Assembly: GCA_003254905.1 (NCBI GenBank)
Contig: QANU01099724.1
Location: 201,129 to 265,128, forward strand
Length of the DNA stretch: 64,000 nt
Direction: 5' to 3'
From: Nissolia schottii
Lineage: Eukaryota > Streptophyta > Magnoliopsida > Fabales > Fabaceae
The translations under genes and the position numbers were made by a program. Every line of letters starts with the position of its first letter. Position 1 is the first letter of the stretch. Under the pieces are notes generated by a model. It searched no databases, was not told where the DNA came from, and worked only from the letters and a program-made list of their open reading frames with translations. Shown one piece after another: positions 35,640 to 48,808 of this stretch.

Positions 35640-35819
35640 TTTTTTTTTTTTCGGTTGTCTGCCCGGTATCTAAGGCTTAGGCTTGACTAATCCGGGTCGC
35701 GTACCTGGCTATGGCGGGTGAGTCTCCCAGTGGGAATAACTGCGTACACAAGGTCTCGAACTCGGGACCTTGTTTAAGCGATACCAAGCTGCTTACCACT
35801 TGGACCAACTCTCGTTGGT
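35640..35819 (-). mobile_element. tRNA-derived SINE with 17-bp target duplication
   Basis: On the minus strand it has an A-box region TTGGTCCAAGTGGTAAGC, a B-box GAGTTCGAGACC, and a 3' poly-A (the T run at 35640-35651). The flanks carry a perfect direct repeat ACCTAAATAACTTTTCT at 35623-35639 and 35820-35836. The clear duplication shows a fairly young insertion. The tRNA-like head, the A-rich tail and the 17-bp repeat are all as expected for L1-mobilised SINEs. Confidence 0.92.
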
Positions 35820-35999
35820 ACCTAAATAACTTTTCTGACATACCTACACTTAAGCCTAAACGTTATAACCATTATAAGACTTTTTGATCTTTAATTTAGT
35901 GGAAGTCAGGTTGGAAAGAAGAAAGGTGAAAAAATAATCTTTAGCATTGTCTCCTCTCAAAACATTTGCTTGACTTGAACTTATTGGGTTTTGGTATCT

Positions 36000-37700
36000 C
36001 CTTGTTGCACACACACTTCATGAAAGTTGCACATTTGATTTGTCTTCACAATATGATGGTCTTTTGTTTTACATCATTGATTCTTGAGCATTTTTGAGTT
36101 GGGATGAGAACATTGATGAGGGGGAAAATCCTCACTTTTGGCTACTCGATGACTTGTCGCAAGGACTCTTTTTAGTTTTTAGTTGTTTGTGTTGAGTTAG
36201 TCTTATGATCTCCTTGAGTTTTGCAGCTTTTGTAAAGGATGTAAATAGAGTCAGCTATACAAAAAGATTTTCTGTTTTGTTTATTTTATTGCTTGATTTT
36301 GTTTTGCTTTACTTGGGACAAGCAAAGGTCTCAAAATGTTTGATAACTCCCATGAGAGTTATTTTTTGTTGTCCTTTCATATCTTTTCTAGACTAACTCA
36401 TGCATTTTCTAGGCACCTTAGCATCATGCACTTTTGAATAAGTTTGTCCCTTTTTAGGCTTAGCAAAAATCATGCATTTTAGGCATCCATTGTAGGGTTT
36501 TCATGGATTTTTAGGTCCCAAGATCCCTGGGAGAAGTATTTCAGACTTGGCGATTGAGTGCTGCCTTTAGTGTTTGGTTGCTGAAGTTCCAGTGTTCAAA
36601 AGCTTATTCAGAGAGGTTGGCGACCGAGCACTGCATCTAGCACTCTGCCGTTGGAGTTCCAATACTCACAAGTTTAATAAAGGATGTTGGCGCTTGATCG
36701 CCAGGATGTTAACTTTGCAAGCTCTAACGTGGAATCAATGCATTGTCTAGGATTTGGGAGCTTGAGTCATAAAAAGAGTCAAGAGGGGCAGAATAAAATC
36801 ATCATTTGGACCTACAAAAACACTATAAAAGAAAGAGAGTTTTAGAGAGAAATTGAGAGCTGGGAAGGGGATTAGGAGCATTCATCATTCATTATCTTGC
36901 TATTTTAGCGTGCTACTCTTCTCTCTCTCTTCATTGTCTGATGTTGTTTTCTATTTCAATGATGAACTAATCCTTTTTAGGTTAGGGTCTTGATGTAACT
37001 TATGTTGATTTTCTAATTTTAATTCAAGGTTATTTAGTAATTGTTTGTTTTTCCTTTTAGTTAATTCTTCTATGCTTAATGTTTTGGTTGCCTGATCATC
37101 AATCATATGAACCCTACTCTTGTATGCATTTTGAGAAAAGGAATACAAGAGTGCAAGTGAGGAATTAACCACATGCTAGCTACAATTAGAGATAATTTGT
37201 GTGGTTTGTGCAATCGTATTAGAGAAATCATAGAATGCTAATGTTTTGGTTTAACTTGTTCACATAAGAGATAGGCGATCGATTAGGTTGAAAGAAAATT
37301 ATTAGCTATCGAGAGAGGTTAATGACTAAAGAATGGATTTCTGATTGTTAATAGGGTCAAACAAGAACTGAATAACTGAGATTAAAATTAGTGAAATTTG
37401 CATAGGCGAAATCAAGTACCGTAACCCTTCTCTCATCTAAATTAAATCCAAATTACTGCCCTTTTAATTTGCAAATCTTCTGCTTTGTTATTTATCTCAA
37501 GTTCTCCAATTCAATAACATCATTTTCTTTTAATACTCATAGTTATTGATTAATTTGTGCAATTAATTTGTCCTCGAGGGTACGACAACTTTTCTCACTA
37601 ATTATATTACTTGTACGACGCAGTATATTTGTCGTAGAAAAATCATCTTAGTTTAATTAGGGGGAAACAGTTAAAAATGTTGTTTTTCAAGATATAGTCC
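36000..37700 (+). mobile_element. LTR fragment of a Ty3/Gypsy-type (Tat/Athila-like) element
   Basis: The part at 36900-37640 shares its layout with 63560-64000: a T-rich start, TTAGG..TTGATGTAA, a GCTTGTATGCA-like word (CTTGTATGCA), GAATACAAGAGTGCAA, and later GAGATAGGC/GAGATTAGG. It ends in a CGAGGGTACGACAAC.. region like that found before the primer site in large Gypsy LTRs. Upstream (36540-36720) are repeated GCGACCGAGCACTGC-like words. No complete pol frames lie beside it. Confidence 0.55.
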
Positions 37701-37848
37701 CACGGATAGCGCAATTACGCTGGAAGGGCGTAGCTGCGCTAGCGCTTGCTTTTTTTTTTTTTTTAATCATGTGTTTGTGTATTCCCCTTTCATTTCAAAC
37801 TCATCTTTAAGGTTTCTAACATTCCGTAGGCCTCATCTCACCTAATCT

Positions 37849-38589
37849 TTGGGGTATTGCACTGTAGAGTTTCAAAAGAGTTGTGACATTAGTCTTTGGT
37901 GTGCTACTATGTGGTGGATTTGGCATTCTTGTAATGCAGGGGTAATTAGTGGTGCTTCCTTGTTTCCTCCTATTGTTTTTTTCAATATTAGATGTGATTT
38001 ATTGGTTGCCAATCCTATTGATAATGATGCAGTGACTGACTCTATCGAGTGGTTGGTTCGTTGGCAATAGTCTCTATAGGGTTAGATCATTGTGAATATT
38101 GATGGTAGTTCTTGCGATAACATGTGCAATGGATTAATTAGAGGGGATGATGGGTCATGGATTAGTGGGTTTGCTGGATTTATTTATTGGTGGCTTTGGA
38201 AATTTATTTTTAGAATTAGTGGATGAGACATGGGTTAAAGGTGGCTTTAGATCATGGCTTTAGAAGGGTCATTTCTTAGAGTGATTTCCTTGATGTTGTT
38301 ACTATTATAGATTTTGGGAGTTTTGATTTTCATGTCATTCATGCGGTGCTTATGAATATTTGGCATTGGATCGGCCGTGATTGGATTGTGGAGGTCAAGT
38401 ATGTTCTCCTTGAGCCTAATTCTTGTACCGACCAACTCTTGCTAAGCAAGGTTCTTTGCAAGGGAATTTATTTTTTGAGCTTGATGATCTGCCTATAGGG
38501 ATTCAACTCCTTCAGCGTAAGGACTTTCGGGGGATTTTTTTCTTTTTGAGATCCTAGTATTTTATTATTTAGATTTACAAAAAAAAAAA
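37849..38589 (+). pseudogene. 3' end of a LINE (L1-type) with RNase H-like remnant and poly-A
   Basis: Frames read ATMWWIWHSCNAGVISGASL, then after stops IIVNIDGSSC and DGSWISGFAG, then FHVIHAVLM and DWIVEVKYVLLEPNS. This order matches the C-terminal RNase H domain of plant L1-like LINEs (NVDGSS, G-x-WI-GF, VxHVxREAN). It ends in an A run at 38579-38589 that touches the sequence gap. Several stops and shifts make it inactive. Confidence 0.7.
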
Positions 38590-38997
38590 NNNNNNNNNNN
38601 NNNNNNNNNNNNNNNNNNNNNNNNNNNNNNNNNNNNNNNNNNNNNNNNNNNNNNNNNNNNNNNNNNNNNNNNNNNNNNNNNNNNNNNNNNNNNNNNNNNN
38701 NNNNNNNNNNNNNNNNNNNNNNNNNNNNNNNNNNNNNNNNNNNNNNNNNNNNNNNNNNNNNNNNNNNNNNNNNNNNNNNNNNNNNNNNNNNNNNNNNNNN
38801 NNNNNNNNNNNNNNNNNNNNNNNNNNNNNNNNNNNNNNNNNNNNNNNNNNNNNNNNNNNNNNNNNNNNNNNNNNNNNNNNNNNNNNNNNNNNNNNNNNNN
38901 NNNNNNNNNNNNNNNNNNNNNNNNNNNNNNNNNNNNNNNNNNNNNNNNNNNNNNNNNNNNNNNNNNNNNNNNNNNNNNNNNNNNNNNNNNNNNNNNN
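38590..38997. other. Sequence gap (408 N)
   Basis: Unresolved bases. Poly-A enters on the left and a T run lies on the right (38998-39010), so homopolymers or a repeat probably stopped the assembly. Confidence 1.
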
Positions 38998-39111
38998 TTT
39001 TTTTTTTTTTGCGATTATTGAATTATGTATGCTTCTCTAAATAAAACATTTTTTATATACACCATAAGGAATCAAACTCCTAATAAAGCGCAAGACACTT
39101 TTAAAAAGTGA

Positions 39112-39168
<57 letters not shown>

Positions 39169-39169
39169 T
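39112..39169 (+). repeat. (AAT)n microsatellite
   Basis: Uninterrupted AAT/ATA units for nearly 60 bases. Confidence 0.95.
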
Positions 39170-39303
39170 TTTATTGTTGCTGTTATTATCATCTAAAACT
39201 AAACAAAAAAAATACAAAAGAAACTAAAAAAATCAACCACCGTAAACTTACAACTCTTTTTTAACTTGTAACAAACATATACCCAAAAAAACAATATCGA
39301 ATA

Positions 39304-39420
39304 CACTACAACAAATAATGCATATCCCATCGGTTCTTTATTACCTTTAGCAGCGGTTCTAAGTATTTAATTTAGCGGCGGTTAAAATAAAACCGCCGGT
39401 ACAGAACCGCGACAATTGTT
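39304..39420 (+). mobile_element. End of a CACTA-type element
   Basis: CACTACAACAAA is the usual tip of plant CACTA (EnSpm) elements. Behind it come sub-terminal repeats such as GCGGTTCTAAG, AGCGGCGGTTAAAA and its inverse AAACCGCCG, and ACAGAACCGC. I did not find the other end, so only one terminus is supported. Confidence 0.5.
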
Positions 39421-39429
39421 CAGCTATTT

Positions 39430-40820
39430 TATTATTTTTACGTAGGTAAATAAGAAACATTTTAGTAATTGTACACAATAATTTTCATTTCACGTCATGG
39501 AAATATTTCACTGTCAACCCTTCTGATGGGAATAAAAATGTACTAAAGCATGTCACTTCCATGTGAATCTTTGATATATGATAATACAATTTTAAAACTT
39601 GTAAATTACATAGAAAAGAAATTTAAAACCCGTAACAAACTTGAGAATACATTATTCGTAAGTAATTATTTCCGGAAATCAGTTTATAAAACTTGAAACA
39701 GATATCCCCTAATAATAATAATAATTTAAAAATAAAAGATATGAACAAATAATATGAAATTCAAATTAGAGTTATATACCCAGCAGTTAATTTTATATAT
39801 ATATATATATAATATTATTGTAGTCAATTTCTTTCTCTTTGTTTTAACGTCTTTGAAGAAAAAATTGACTCTATTTTTTATTTATTTATTAATGTTTCCC
39901 CACCCTATTACATTTAAGGTTTATGGTCTAAGACATATGTATAACTATAAAAAAAATAACTTTAATAATTTAAAAAATAGTGTTCATGTTATATTATTTT
40001 ACTAGTTTACTATTTTTTATTTAAAAATTAATTTAATGGGTCAATATATCGGTTTTTATTTACTAATTTGATCATATTTTATCATATAATTAAAGGTGTT
40101 TTGATCTTATATTAATTGTCAAAAAATTCATATAATGTATGATAAAGAAAAAAAAAATTATATTCGAAAATAAATAGCCATGATAGTGTCACATATAATA
40201 TCTTACTATTAATTAATGAGATAAAATCTATATATAACATAAGTAATAAAAATTAATGACGTGATATCACACATAAAATCTTTATTATGTGAAAAATATA
40301 ATTTTAGATAATCCATCACCGCCATCTGGATGAATGATTACGTTACTATAACACTATCAAAATTGTTGACTTCTTTTTTTATTTTGTATTTTTCAAATGA
40401 ATCACATTGACATTTTAGGAAGGAAAAAAAAATGTTATAGAACTTGGAGTAATTCCCTACATAAAAAAGTTTATTTACTTCTTTAATAATAAAAAATTAT
40501 TATTATTATTTTTTACTTGCTAGAAATGTTGCAAGATTTTCATGCCATAGTAGTTTAATATATTTATTTGACCCATGTTATTCCATATATAATTGGCACC
40601 GAACCAAGGAATAGTACACTGAGCTTCATTTTGGCGCAAAGGTTCTTCTCCACACTATTTTCTTTTGCTAACTACTCATTCTTTTGTTAACCATTTTTTC
40701 CTTAATTTGTTCCAAAACAATCTTCCAATTCTGTGAATTCCCTTCATGGCATATCATTACCTCCATGTTTATTCATAGATCTTCTTGTAATTGATTTTTT
40801 TTTTCAATTAATTTTTTCAG
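39430..40820. other. AT-rich stretch before the N/Q-rich gene
   Basis: No transposon or gene is clear. A TATATAA word near 40586 could be a promoter element for the following gene, whose upstream exons I could not place. It could also hold missing 5' exons. Confidence 0.3.
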
Positions 40821-41122
40821 GTAATGGATACTTTCTCACTCAATTATTTGAGGATTTTCCTTCAAAGAAAACAAGGTCACACACAGTATGCCTTATTTTT
40901 ATTCTCTTTTGGTTTTGATCGTGTTGCTCTATTTATTTTAATTGGCAAGTGTGTTTGATTATATCTATTAAATAATTAAAAAAAATGTCATTTGTTTACT
41001 TTGTGTTGCACTTCACCGCCTCTTCTGCTTTTATATTTCACATGAGTGCACAATATAAAAGTCGCATCACAAAAATATGGCTAATGGTGGAGATAACAGC
41101 CTTGCTTTGCTTTAAGGTTTTC

Positions 41123-41180
<58 letters not shown>

Positions 41181-44100
41181 GTTGTTGTTATTGTTGTTGT
41201 TGTTGTTTTGTAAAGAAGCGCAACATAGTTCATTTTGTAAGATTCTGTTTTCATTTCATGTTTTTATTTTTTTTGTCTATTTTTTTATTTTCAAGATTTT
41301 GTTAAGAAAGTAATGAAAAACAAAAAAACAAGATTTTCTTGTTTTTACTGTTTCTTTAAAAAAATTCTGAAAAATAAAAAATAAAAACAAAGACCAAACA
41401 AATTCTTACTGTTAATTTGGTCAAAGCAAATATTTAAACTTGTCTATATTTTAATGGGTTTGGAGTGATTAGTTTGACAAAATCGAGTGACCATCCCAAC
41501 AAGAAAAGAATATTTAAACTTGTCTTCGTTAGTCCAGATCTTACTATTGCTTCAGATCTTGTGAATAAAGCTTACTCGGTTATACAAACTAGTTATCATT
41601 TTTTATTTTACATGTCATCTTTTTTTAAAGTGAAATGTTCATTTTAATCATTGAAGTTGTACATGTGCTTTCATAAAATAAAATAAAAAAATGTTTTAAT
41701 TCTAAAAGTTGTAAGACATAATTTACGTTAGTCTCTAATGACCTCTGCTACTTATTTTTAATAGAATATATCATTACTCATCGTCTCATCAAATTTAGAC
41801 ACTACTTTTTTTAGACACTATTAATTACTCTTATCTAATACTTTGATTTTTTTGTTAAATATCTCTATATAAATACAAGTACAATAAAATAAGTATATAA
41901 ATAAATAATATTCTATTATATTCCTTTTAATAATTTCTTGTGGACACGTTTAATATGTAGCTCCCTCACTACTTATATTAATTAAACCTTATAGATCTCC
42001 ATACCCAGAAAACAAACTAAAAAGCTTGAAGATTTATTGAGTTAAGCTTGAATTTATAATTCAAAAACTCTTAATAAATATTTAGTTGATCCAAAATCTA
42101 TCACCAAAATAAAATAATGATCCAAACTCTAACATTGCTCAGGCTTCATGAGTTAATGTATATCTAAGTGTTTTACTATGATTTGTTTGTTCATGTTATA
42201 GGAATTTCCAACTGCTTCGCGAGTTCATTATGGCAAACAATGGAGCTGATATGCGTGAGGTATTCCCTTGCGTAACATGTGCTTTATTTTTTTTATTTTT
42301 ACAAAAAAATTATTGGATAGATGACATATTAAAATGAGTTGTTATAATTGAAGAAATATGCTCAGAGATTAACACCATCAATGATTAAGGGTAGATATTA
42401 CAGTATACTACAAGCAACCCCGAGGACCTTGTAATAAAATAATAAGAAACGTAAAGAACAACATGATAAAACGTAAAAGAAAAAAAAAAGGTTATATATA
42501 TAACTTAAGTGATGCGGAAAATATAGAGCTCCATGAATGCAGTGTTGTAGTTAATGTATCTCAACAAATTTCAGCTTCAGCTTAGTATATAAAATTTTGA
42601 GTTTAATTTTGAATTTTTTATATTATTGTCCAATCAAATCACCTTATATATCCATGACATTTTAGTAATGTGTGAGAGAATTAACTGATTTTGTTTGTAT
42701 ATTACACTATCAATGCATAACAATTAAAATCTTAAAGTTTTACCACTCATTTTTGTCTCTTATTCTGTTTTCAGCTCAAGCTTCAAATGCGATGAAAATT
42801 TCATGTATTATATATGCATTGGTTCATCCACGCACGTGCGCGAGCACACACAATTTCATTTTTTTTTCAAGATTTTAATACATTTTAGTCATTTTAATTT
42901 TATTCCATAAATTTTTTTCATTTGTTTCTGCGTCTCTTATTTCCTGTATTTTGTTTTTGGTCCCTTCATTATAAATTTTGGCCCCTTATAAATATTTTAA
43001 GAATATACTTGTAATCCTTATAAGTATCATCGACTAAAACAAAATAAGAGAAAAAGGGACCAAAACCAAAATATATAACTCCGTATTTGTAGAAACTAAA
43101 AACATATTTTAAATTTTTTTTTCTGCATATACATTTTAGACCTTGGAACTGATACATGGAGATTGCAATTCAATTAAATGAAAACGTACTTTATTTACTA
43201 ATAATATAGATTCATTTTTTCTTAACATGGTGTTCAACACTTATACTTATTTATTAAACTATAATGATCATATATACTGATTTGGGTGCCTTTACACCAC
43301 GTACAAATAACATTTTACACATATAAAACATGCATGCACATGAAATCAAATCGTAAAGAGAAATGTTATTTGTACTCATTGTTTATGGAGTATTGTGTCA
43401 ACTCCATATCTATCTACCATTAGATAAGATCGTATTGAGAGCGAGCCCCACTAAAATTTCATCTAGTGGTGAATATAATATGAGTCGATATAATATTCCA
43501 TATAAAATGAATTCAAATAATACAATTCATTGGTAAATATTTTGTTTTGACAGGACTTGCTGGTGCCACAAGGAGCAGCAACTGGAAGACCAATTTCCCC
43601 TTGCTCCTTAGGTGGAAACAATGCAAGTTTTGGCTCTCATAATAGTGCATGCTCGAACCCTGGTTCATCTTCTGCTATAAGGTATTGCTTGATCTCAATT
43701 CTCCCATACCAAACATATATGTTTGCAATTTAAAGTATTTAGAATTTAGATCACCCACTTTAGAAGTGAAAGTCACAAGAGTTTTTTTTATTATTGGGTC
43801 AAATATGAATAAATTAAGATTCATACACAATTCTATTTTATTAATTTAAAGGTAAATATCTCTTACTTTTTCTTAGAGTGAAATCCTTCTTTTAAAAGAT
43901 TTTTTCCCAATTTAAATCCGTGCCCCTCGCCATATATATTTGAGATTGATATTGGGAATTGTCTGGTTGTTAATAGTCATATGCAACAACAGCAGCTGCT
44001 GCAAGAACCACAACCACAACCACATTTTTCATCACCTGACATCGCCCCTCTATTTAGTGTATGTTTCTAGCTTCTCCTTGCCTATACTTTTAATGCACGT

Positions 44101-44576
44101 ACGGTTAATATATATAGAAAGAGTATAATTATATTATCATTTATTTAATAATGTATTTTTATTATACATGCTATTTTTGAGGTAATGAATGTAAAAAGTA
44201 ATTAAGCTACTTTTGCTGATGCGACAATTACGCCTGATTGATTGATTGAATATAAGGGTGAAATTGTTTAATGACTGCTTGCACGTCAAAATTAATACCA
44301 TATTACTCCAAGTTTCAACAATATTATGAACATTCAATTACTTTATAACTATATCTATGCATGCTTGGCTTTAGAACATGCAGGGAGAATATGAGACAGA
44401 TTTCCTGCCGCCATCCCAGAACTCTGAAAATGCCCTCCACTCTGATGAACAATCATATGATCAGTGCGTTCTACCATCTTTAGAATTCGTTTACACTAAT
44501 AATTTATTTATATGGTTGCTACATTAATTAGTTGTTTAACTAATTGATCTATGATAATAAATTATTTATCATTGGT

Positions 44577-44622
<46 letters not shown>

Positions 44623-47188
44623 GTCAAATAAATTCAGGTTCGAGGATTTGGACTTTGGATTTGCATTAGGTAGGACTCCTTATGAGGCTGTTCAAGGAAC
44701 TGTAACTAATTTTGGCAGTGGTAATATTAATTACCCTTTGGAAACACCAAACTTGACACCACAGATGGGTGCAGAGTCTTCTTTGAATGTTGAACAACCC
44801 TTATCACAGGCAAGTACATGGCATTAATCATATCCTAAGCTAACTAAGCTAGTTAGAGCATCATACCATAGTTTTAACTAAAACTATATTGAGAGAATTT
44901 GTTTCCTTCTTCTCACATTATATCTTGAACAACCAACCATATTTTAAAGGCCAATCAACTATCTTTTAATAATTATGAAGGTTTTGCTAATCACATTAGA
45001 AATCAACTTTCAAAAAAACTTGTTAAGTGAAATATCGTTATATATAGATCAATTTATTATATCTCTAATATCTCATGATCCTAGTTTTAATTCACTATTG
45101 TTTGTCTTGTAGAACATGCTTGGAGCTGCAACTGAATCAAATGCATCCTTTCCTATGTCACAGTGGGCCAATAATCCCAATTTGCAGCCCCAATTTGACC
45201 AATCATCCAATGGCTTAGGGTCTAATCCCAATTTGCTGCCACAATCACAATTACCTACTGGACAGGGAAATAATCCCAATTTGCAGCAACCATCCAATGA
45301 ACCAAGGTAATTAATTAAAATGAGAATTTGTTTTTATTTTAATATATACTCTTTCTCTTTTAAAATAAATTTCTAAATTTTATTAAATTAACTTTTCAAA
45401 ATATTTGTCCAACTCTATTTTAAAGTAGCAATAACCATTTTTTTTTCCTTAATGATGCACTATAATTTATTTGTATTTATTAAATGTATTAGTGAAATAT
45501 TTTTTTTCAAATAAAAGGTGTTTTTGTCCTTTCAGATAATTACTTTTCTATTTTCAATAACATTTATATTTTTTTTCTTAATTCTTGTTTTGTCAAAAAA
45601 GTAAACACTTATTTTTGAAAGGGACGGAGTAATTACTGTTAAACCTTATTTAAATTAGCAATGTGTACTTGAAATTTTAATCACTAATAACTCTTCACTA
45701 ATTTTACTTATAATAGGGTGACCCAGGAGATGGTGTCCCCAGGATTAACTGGCTCAAACTATCGTAGATTTCCCTTCAGTGGTTATCAAAATCAAGTCCC
45801 AAATATTGTCATGCAGGTATGACTTCTTCCTTTTTAAATTTATTTTATCTTTTTAGCTAAAAATGTTGCATAACTTAAAATTTTGATTTGTAGGGAAACC
45901 TACGTTTAGTCATTAAACTTTTATAATTGAGTTTAAATGGAGAAAAAATTAAAGTAAAAATGTAAAACTTAGGTTAAATTAAATTACTTAATTTTCCTTT
46001 CATTTACAAGTAGTTTTTGTTATTATTAAATTAACTGTTTTGTTATTAGCTAAATTGTTAAAATGTTTTAAAAAAATGTAATAATATTCATTTGGTATAT
46101 GCTATAGTGAAAGATCATTTTGACTCCCTATTCCCTAATGACTTGGAGTGAACGTTCAACATATCAAATGAATGTACATGCTTCTTCTCCCTTTTCACAT
46201 ATATATGATTAATTATAGTTTATAGATTAAGGGTAAAAATGATATTAATTTACTAAATTCGATACGCAATTTTGACGTAATTGTATATTGTGTTTGTTAT
46301 AAGAAAAGAAAATTCTGCCTAACAACCACAAGATACAAGGGAGAAAAAGACTAAATCGTCATAAAAACATATTAATTAATGTTGGGCTTGCTAGCTAAGA
46401 CATATGAAGTAAGTTGTAGTCGACAAAATTCGTTATATTCTTTATTGTCATCTTTGTGATATGAATAAATGAACAATTAATGATAACTTGAATCACACAC
46501 TTATGCTGGTCTACTTGTAGAGCGATGTTTCAATTTTAAAAGGAAGGTATTGATGGTCCTTCCATTGCTTAAAGTAAAAAATGTCATTTTGCCCCTTGTT
46601 AAATGACAACTTTTATACTTTAATGTCGCATGAACACCTAATAATTGTTGTTTATAAAATTGCTTCTGCTGCAGTTTTATTCTCTCAAATTACCCTTTTT
46701 CCTTTTTATTCTCTGCAGAACGGAATCTTGGTTATGGTGCCAAGTCTTGACGAGCAGGTCGTTCCAAACTCTGAGACTCCAAGGTATAGAGTGATCTTAA
46801 TTATTATGATATATAGATAGATAGATAGAACATAGAAAATGCAAGAGAAATTAAGTATCGGGTGTCATGATGGAAAGTTAACTTATAAGATTGTGCTCCG
46901 ACCACTCCTAGTATTGCTTTAGATAGCGAGAGGTTCACCACTAATTTATTAGGAATATTGTCGTTCAAGGTGTGGTGAGAGTACGGTCTTAATTAGCGTT
47001 CCATGACCATCCGATAATTGCTTAAAATATGAACATATCATTAATGGACATTTACGTTGTTAACTACTATATATGTCTAATTTAGGCATGAATACACATC
47101 AATTTATGATCGAGCATATGAGGAGATCGGCCTTCCTATTGATCCCATTTTGAGGGCATGGTATTCCATGCGTAACCTTAACCCATAG
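40821..47188 (+). CDS. Unrecognised N/Q/P-rich protein, 5' end incomplete
   Basis: Exons that splice in one frame: 40821-40875, 42202-42259, 43554-43681, 43977-44058, 44375-44463, 44638-44809, 45113-45306, 45717-45816, 46719-46783 and 47086-47188 (TAG). The first piece encodes NGYFLTQLFEDFPSKKTR and needs an upstream exon, as it starts in the middle of a codon. If translation began at the internal ATG (42230) the product would have 320 residues. The protein is rich in Asn, Gln, Pro and Ser (a PQPQP tract, four repeats of NPNL(Q/L)PQ type at exon 7), like the activation part of a transcription factor. The C-terminus (YDRAYEEIGLPIDPILRAW) looks ordered. The intron after 44809 has a GC donor. 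A 3' UTR intron probably runs 47189-47499. No DNA-binding domain is seen, so I give no function. Confidence 0.65.
41126..41205 (+). repeat. (TTA)n / (GTT)n microsatellite in an intron
   Basis: About 18 TTA units followed by GTT-type units. Confidence 0.95.
43361..43535. mobile_element. Small MITE, family B, copy 1
   Basis: Begins AAATGTTATTTGTACTCATT and ends with ATGAATTCAAATAATAC, roughly the inverse. Related sequences lie at 48600 and 59120. It is in an intron of the N/Q-rich gene. Confidence 0.45.
44583..44620 (+). repeat. (TA)n microsatellite
   Basis: TA units just before the acceptor of the exon at 44638. Confidence 0.9.
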
Positions 47189-47759
47189 GTAATGTTTTAT
47201 TCTAATCAATGTCTCTAAGATAGATATGCTAGCTAATTCTTTTTAGATTTTTCAAGTATATTGCAGGAGAGATCCTTAGAAGCTCTTAGAGCAAGTAAAT
47301 GTTTTTGCTTTAAATCATTCGATGCTCAAGCACAATATATATTATTATTATTACATTAAAAATGTAATTAAAGGCGGAAACAATAGTGACATATAAAGAT
47401 GAAGTATTAAGTGTTGAATGATACCGAATAATTTTTTTTTTCTTCTTATTATTATGAGAGAACCTAAGAATTTCTAATATTTATGTCCATTTTAACAGGG
47501 AGCACGTCAGGTTGATGGAATGCAATGTAATGAGGAGTGTTGCCATGAAATTTTAGAACTTTTGAGCTTTTAATAATCTGTAATTCGACTTGGCTACAAC
47601 AAACTGTTATCCGGATTTGTTACTATGGTCGTGTTTGTTGAAATTTAAGCTCCTTTGATATTGAGACTATTTTAGACATGTTTTATGGTTTGCTTGTGTT
47701 GGTGCTGGATTGTTTGAAAATCTGTTTGGAATATGTAACTTAATTTGCTCGTTTTATCA

Positions 47760-48808
47760 ATTCAAATCCCAGCACCGTGAACTGGGTTTAGGGTTTTAGT
47801 TGTGTTATGGCATTCAAGTTTAGGCTTGTGTGTTATTATTTGTACTTGAGGCATACTTGAGGCATACTTGAGGAATATCTAGAAAATATTTAGATAAGAG
47901 TAAGAATAAAATTAAGTGGTACAATGTTATACGGTACCAATCACCAGTTATTTTATAACTTATATGGAGTGTTTGTAAGGGTGTTTAAAACTAGAGTACT
48001 AGTAACATTTCTCTTTTGGATTTAGTTCATTGAAGAAAGAAGGGAAATGATATGACCCTCATATTGAGAGTTAGTTACTTGTTAGTTACTTGTTAGTTTC
48101 TTTGATAAGGTTTTTAACAAGACAATTTACACTATGAGGGTGTTATACTTTTTTTCCTTCACTAAGATTTTGTTTCCCAATGGGTTTTCATAGTAAAGTT
48201 TTAATGAGGCATATCCTTAATAGATATCCAAGTGAGAGTGTTATAAAATATATGATTAAGTAAATGCCATTAATTAGTGAGATCTCTTGAAATCTAATAT
48301 GTTTATATATTCCTCATCTTTAACCTATAAATAATATTTTAAATGTTCAATGTAATATACACCTTTAAAATTAAGAGTAACATTTCTCCCTCTATTTTTT
48401 CTCCCTATCTTTTTTCCGTCATTCTTCTCATTAGTTTTATAATCGATTCAAAACATCATTTAAAGAGAATAATTAATATTAAAACACATCAAAAATCAAG
48501 TCTTGGCTTTATTCATTATTTAATGAATCACAGTATGCACCAGCTATATATTATATGGCCTTTGGTCTTAGACAGATACAACCAAAACATTGGTATGAAA
48601 TTACATGTTATGTGTATTTATTTTGTATGGGACATCGTATTAAATTTACACTCTTTTCATCAGTGAATGAAATTCCAATAGAATCTATATTCTAATAAAA
48701 TCTCATCCAATGATAAATAAAAAGTGTGAATCGTGTCCCATATAAAATAAATGTATCATAGCATTTCCCAACTAATAATAATATTTTGGCTATTTTGCGA
48801 AAGCAACC
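47760..48808. other. Convergent intergenic region with a family B MITE
   Basis: The N/Q-rich gene (+) and the subtilase gene (-) converge here. A short tandem repeat GAGGCATACTT lies at 47848-47872. A copy of the small MITE family B is at about 48600-48765. No gene seen. Confidence 0.5.
48600..48765. mobile_element. Small MITE, family B, copy 2
   Basis: Left tip ACATGTTATGTGTATTTATT then TTGTATGGGACA; right tip GTGTCCCATATAAAATAAATG, the inverse. The middle shares AAAATCTCAT(C/A) with the other copies. Confidence 0.55.

Noticed and set aside
35640-35819. Functional tRNA gene
   Set aside because: A- and B-boxes are present but the acceptor stem and anticodon arm are not; poly-A tail and target duplication show a SINE.
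40733-40918. MNSLHG... frame as the N-terminus of the N/Q-rich gene
   Set aside because: The part before 40821 is a T-rich intron end with a clear acceptor and reads as hydrophobic noise; only the part after the acceptor joins the next exon in frame.
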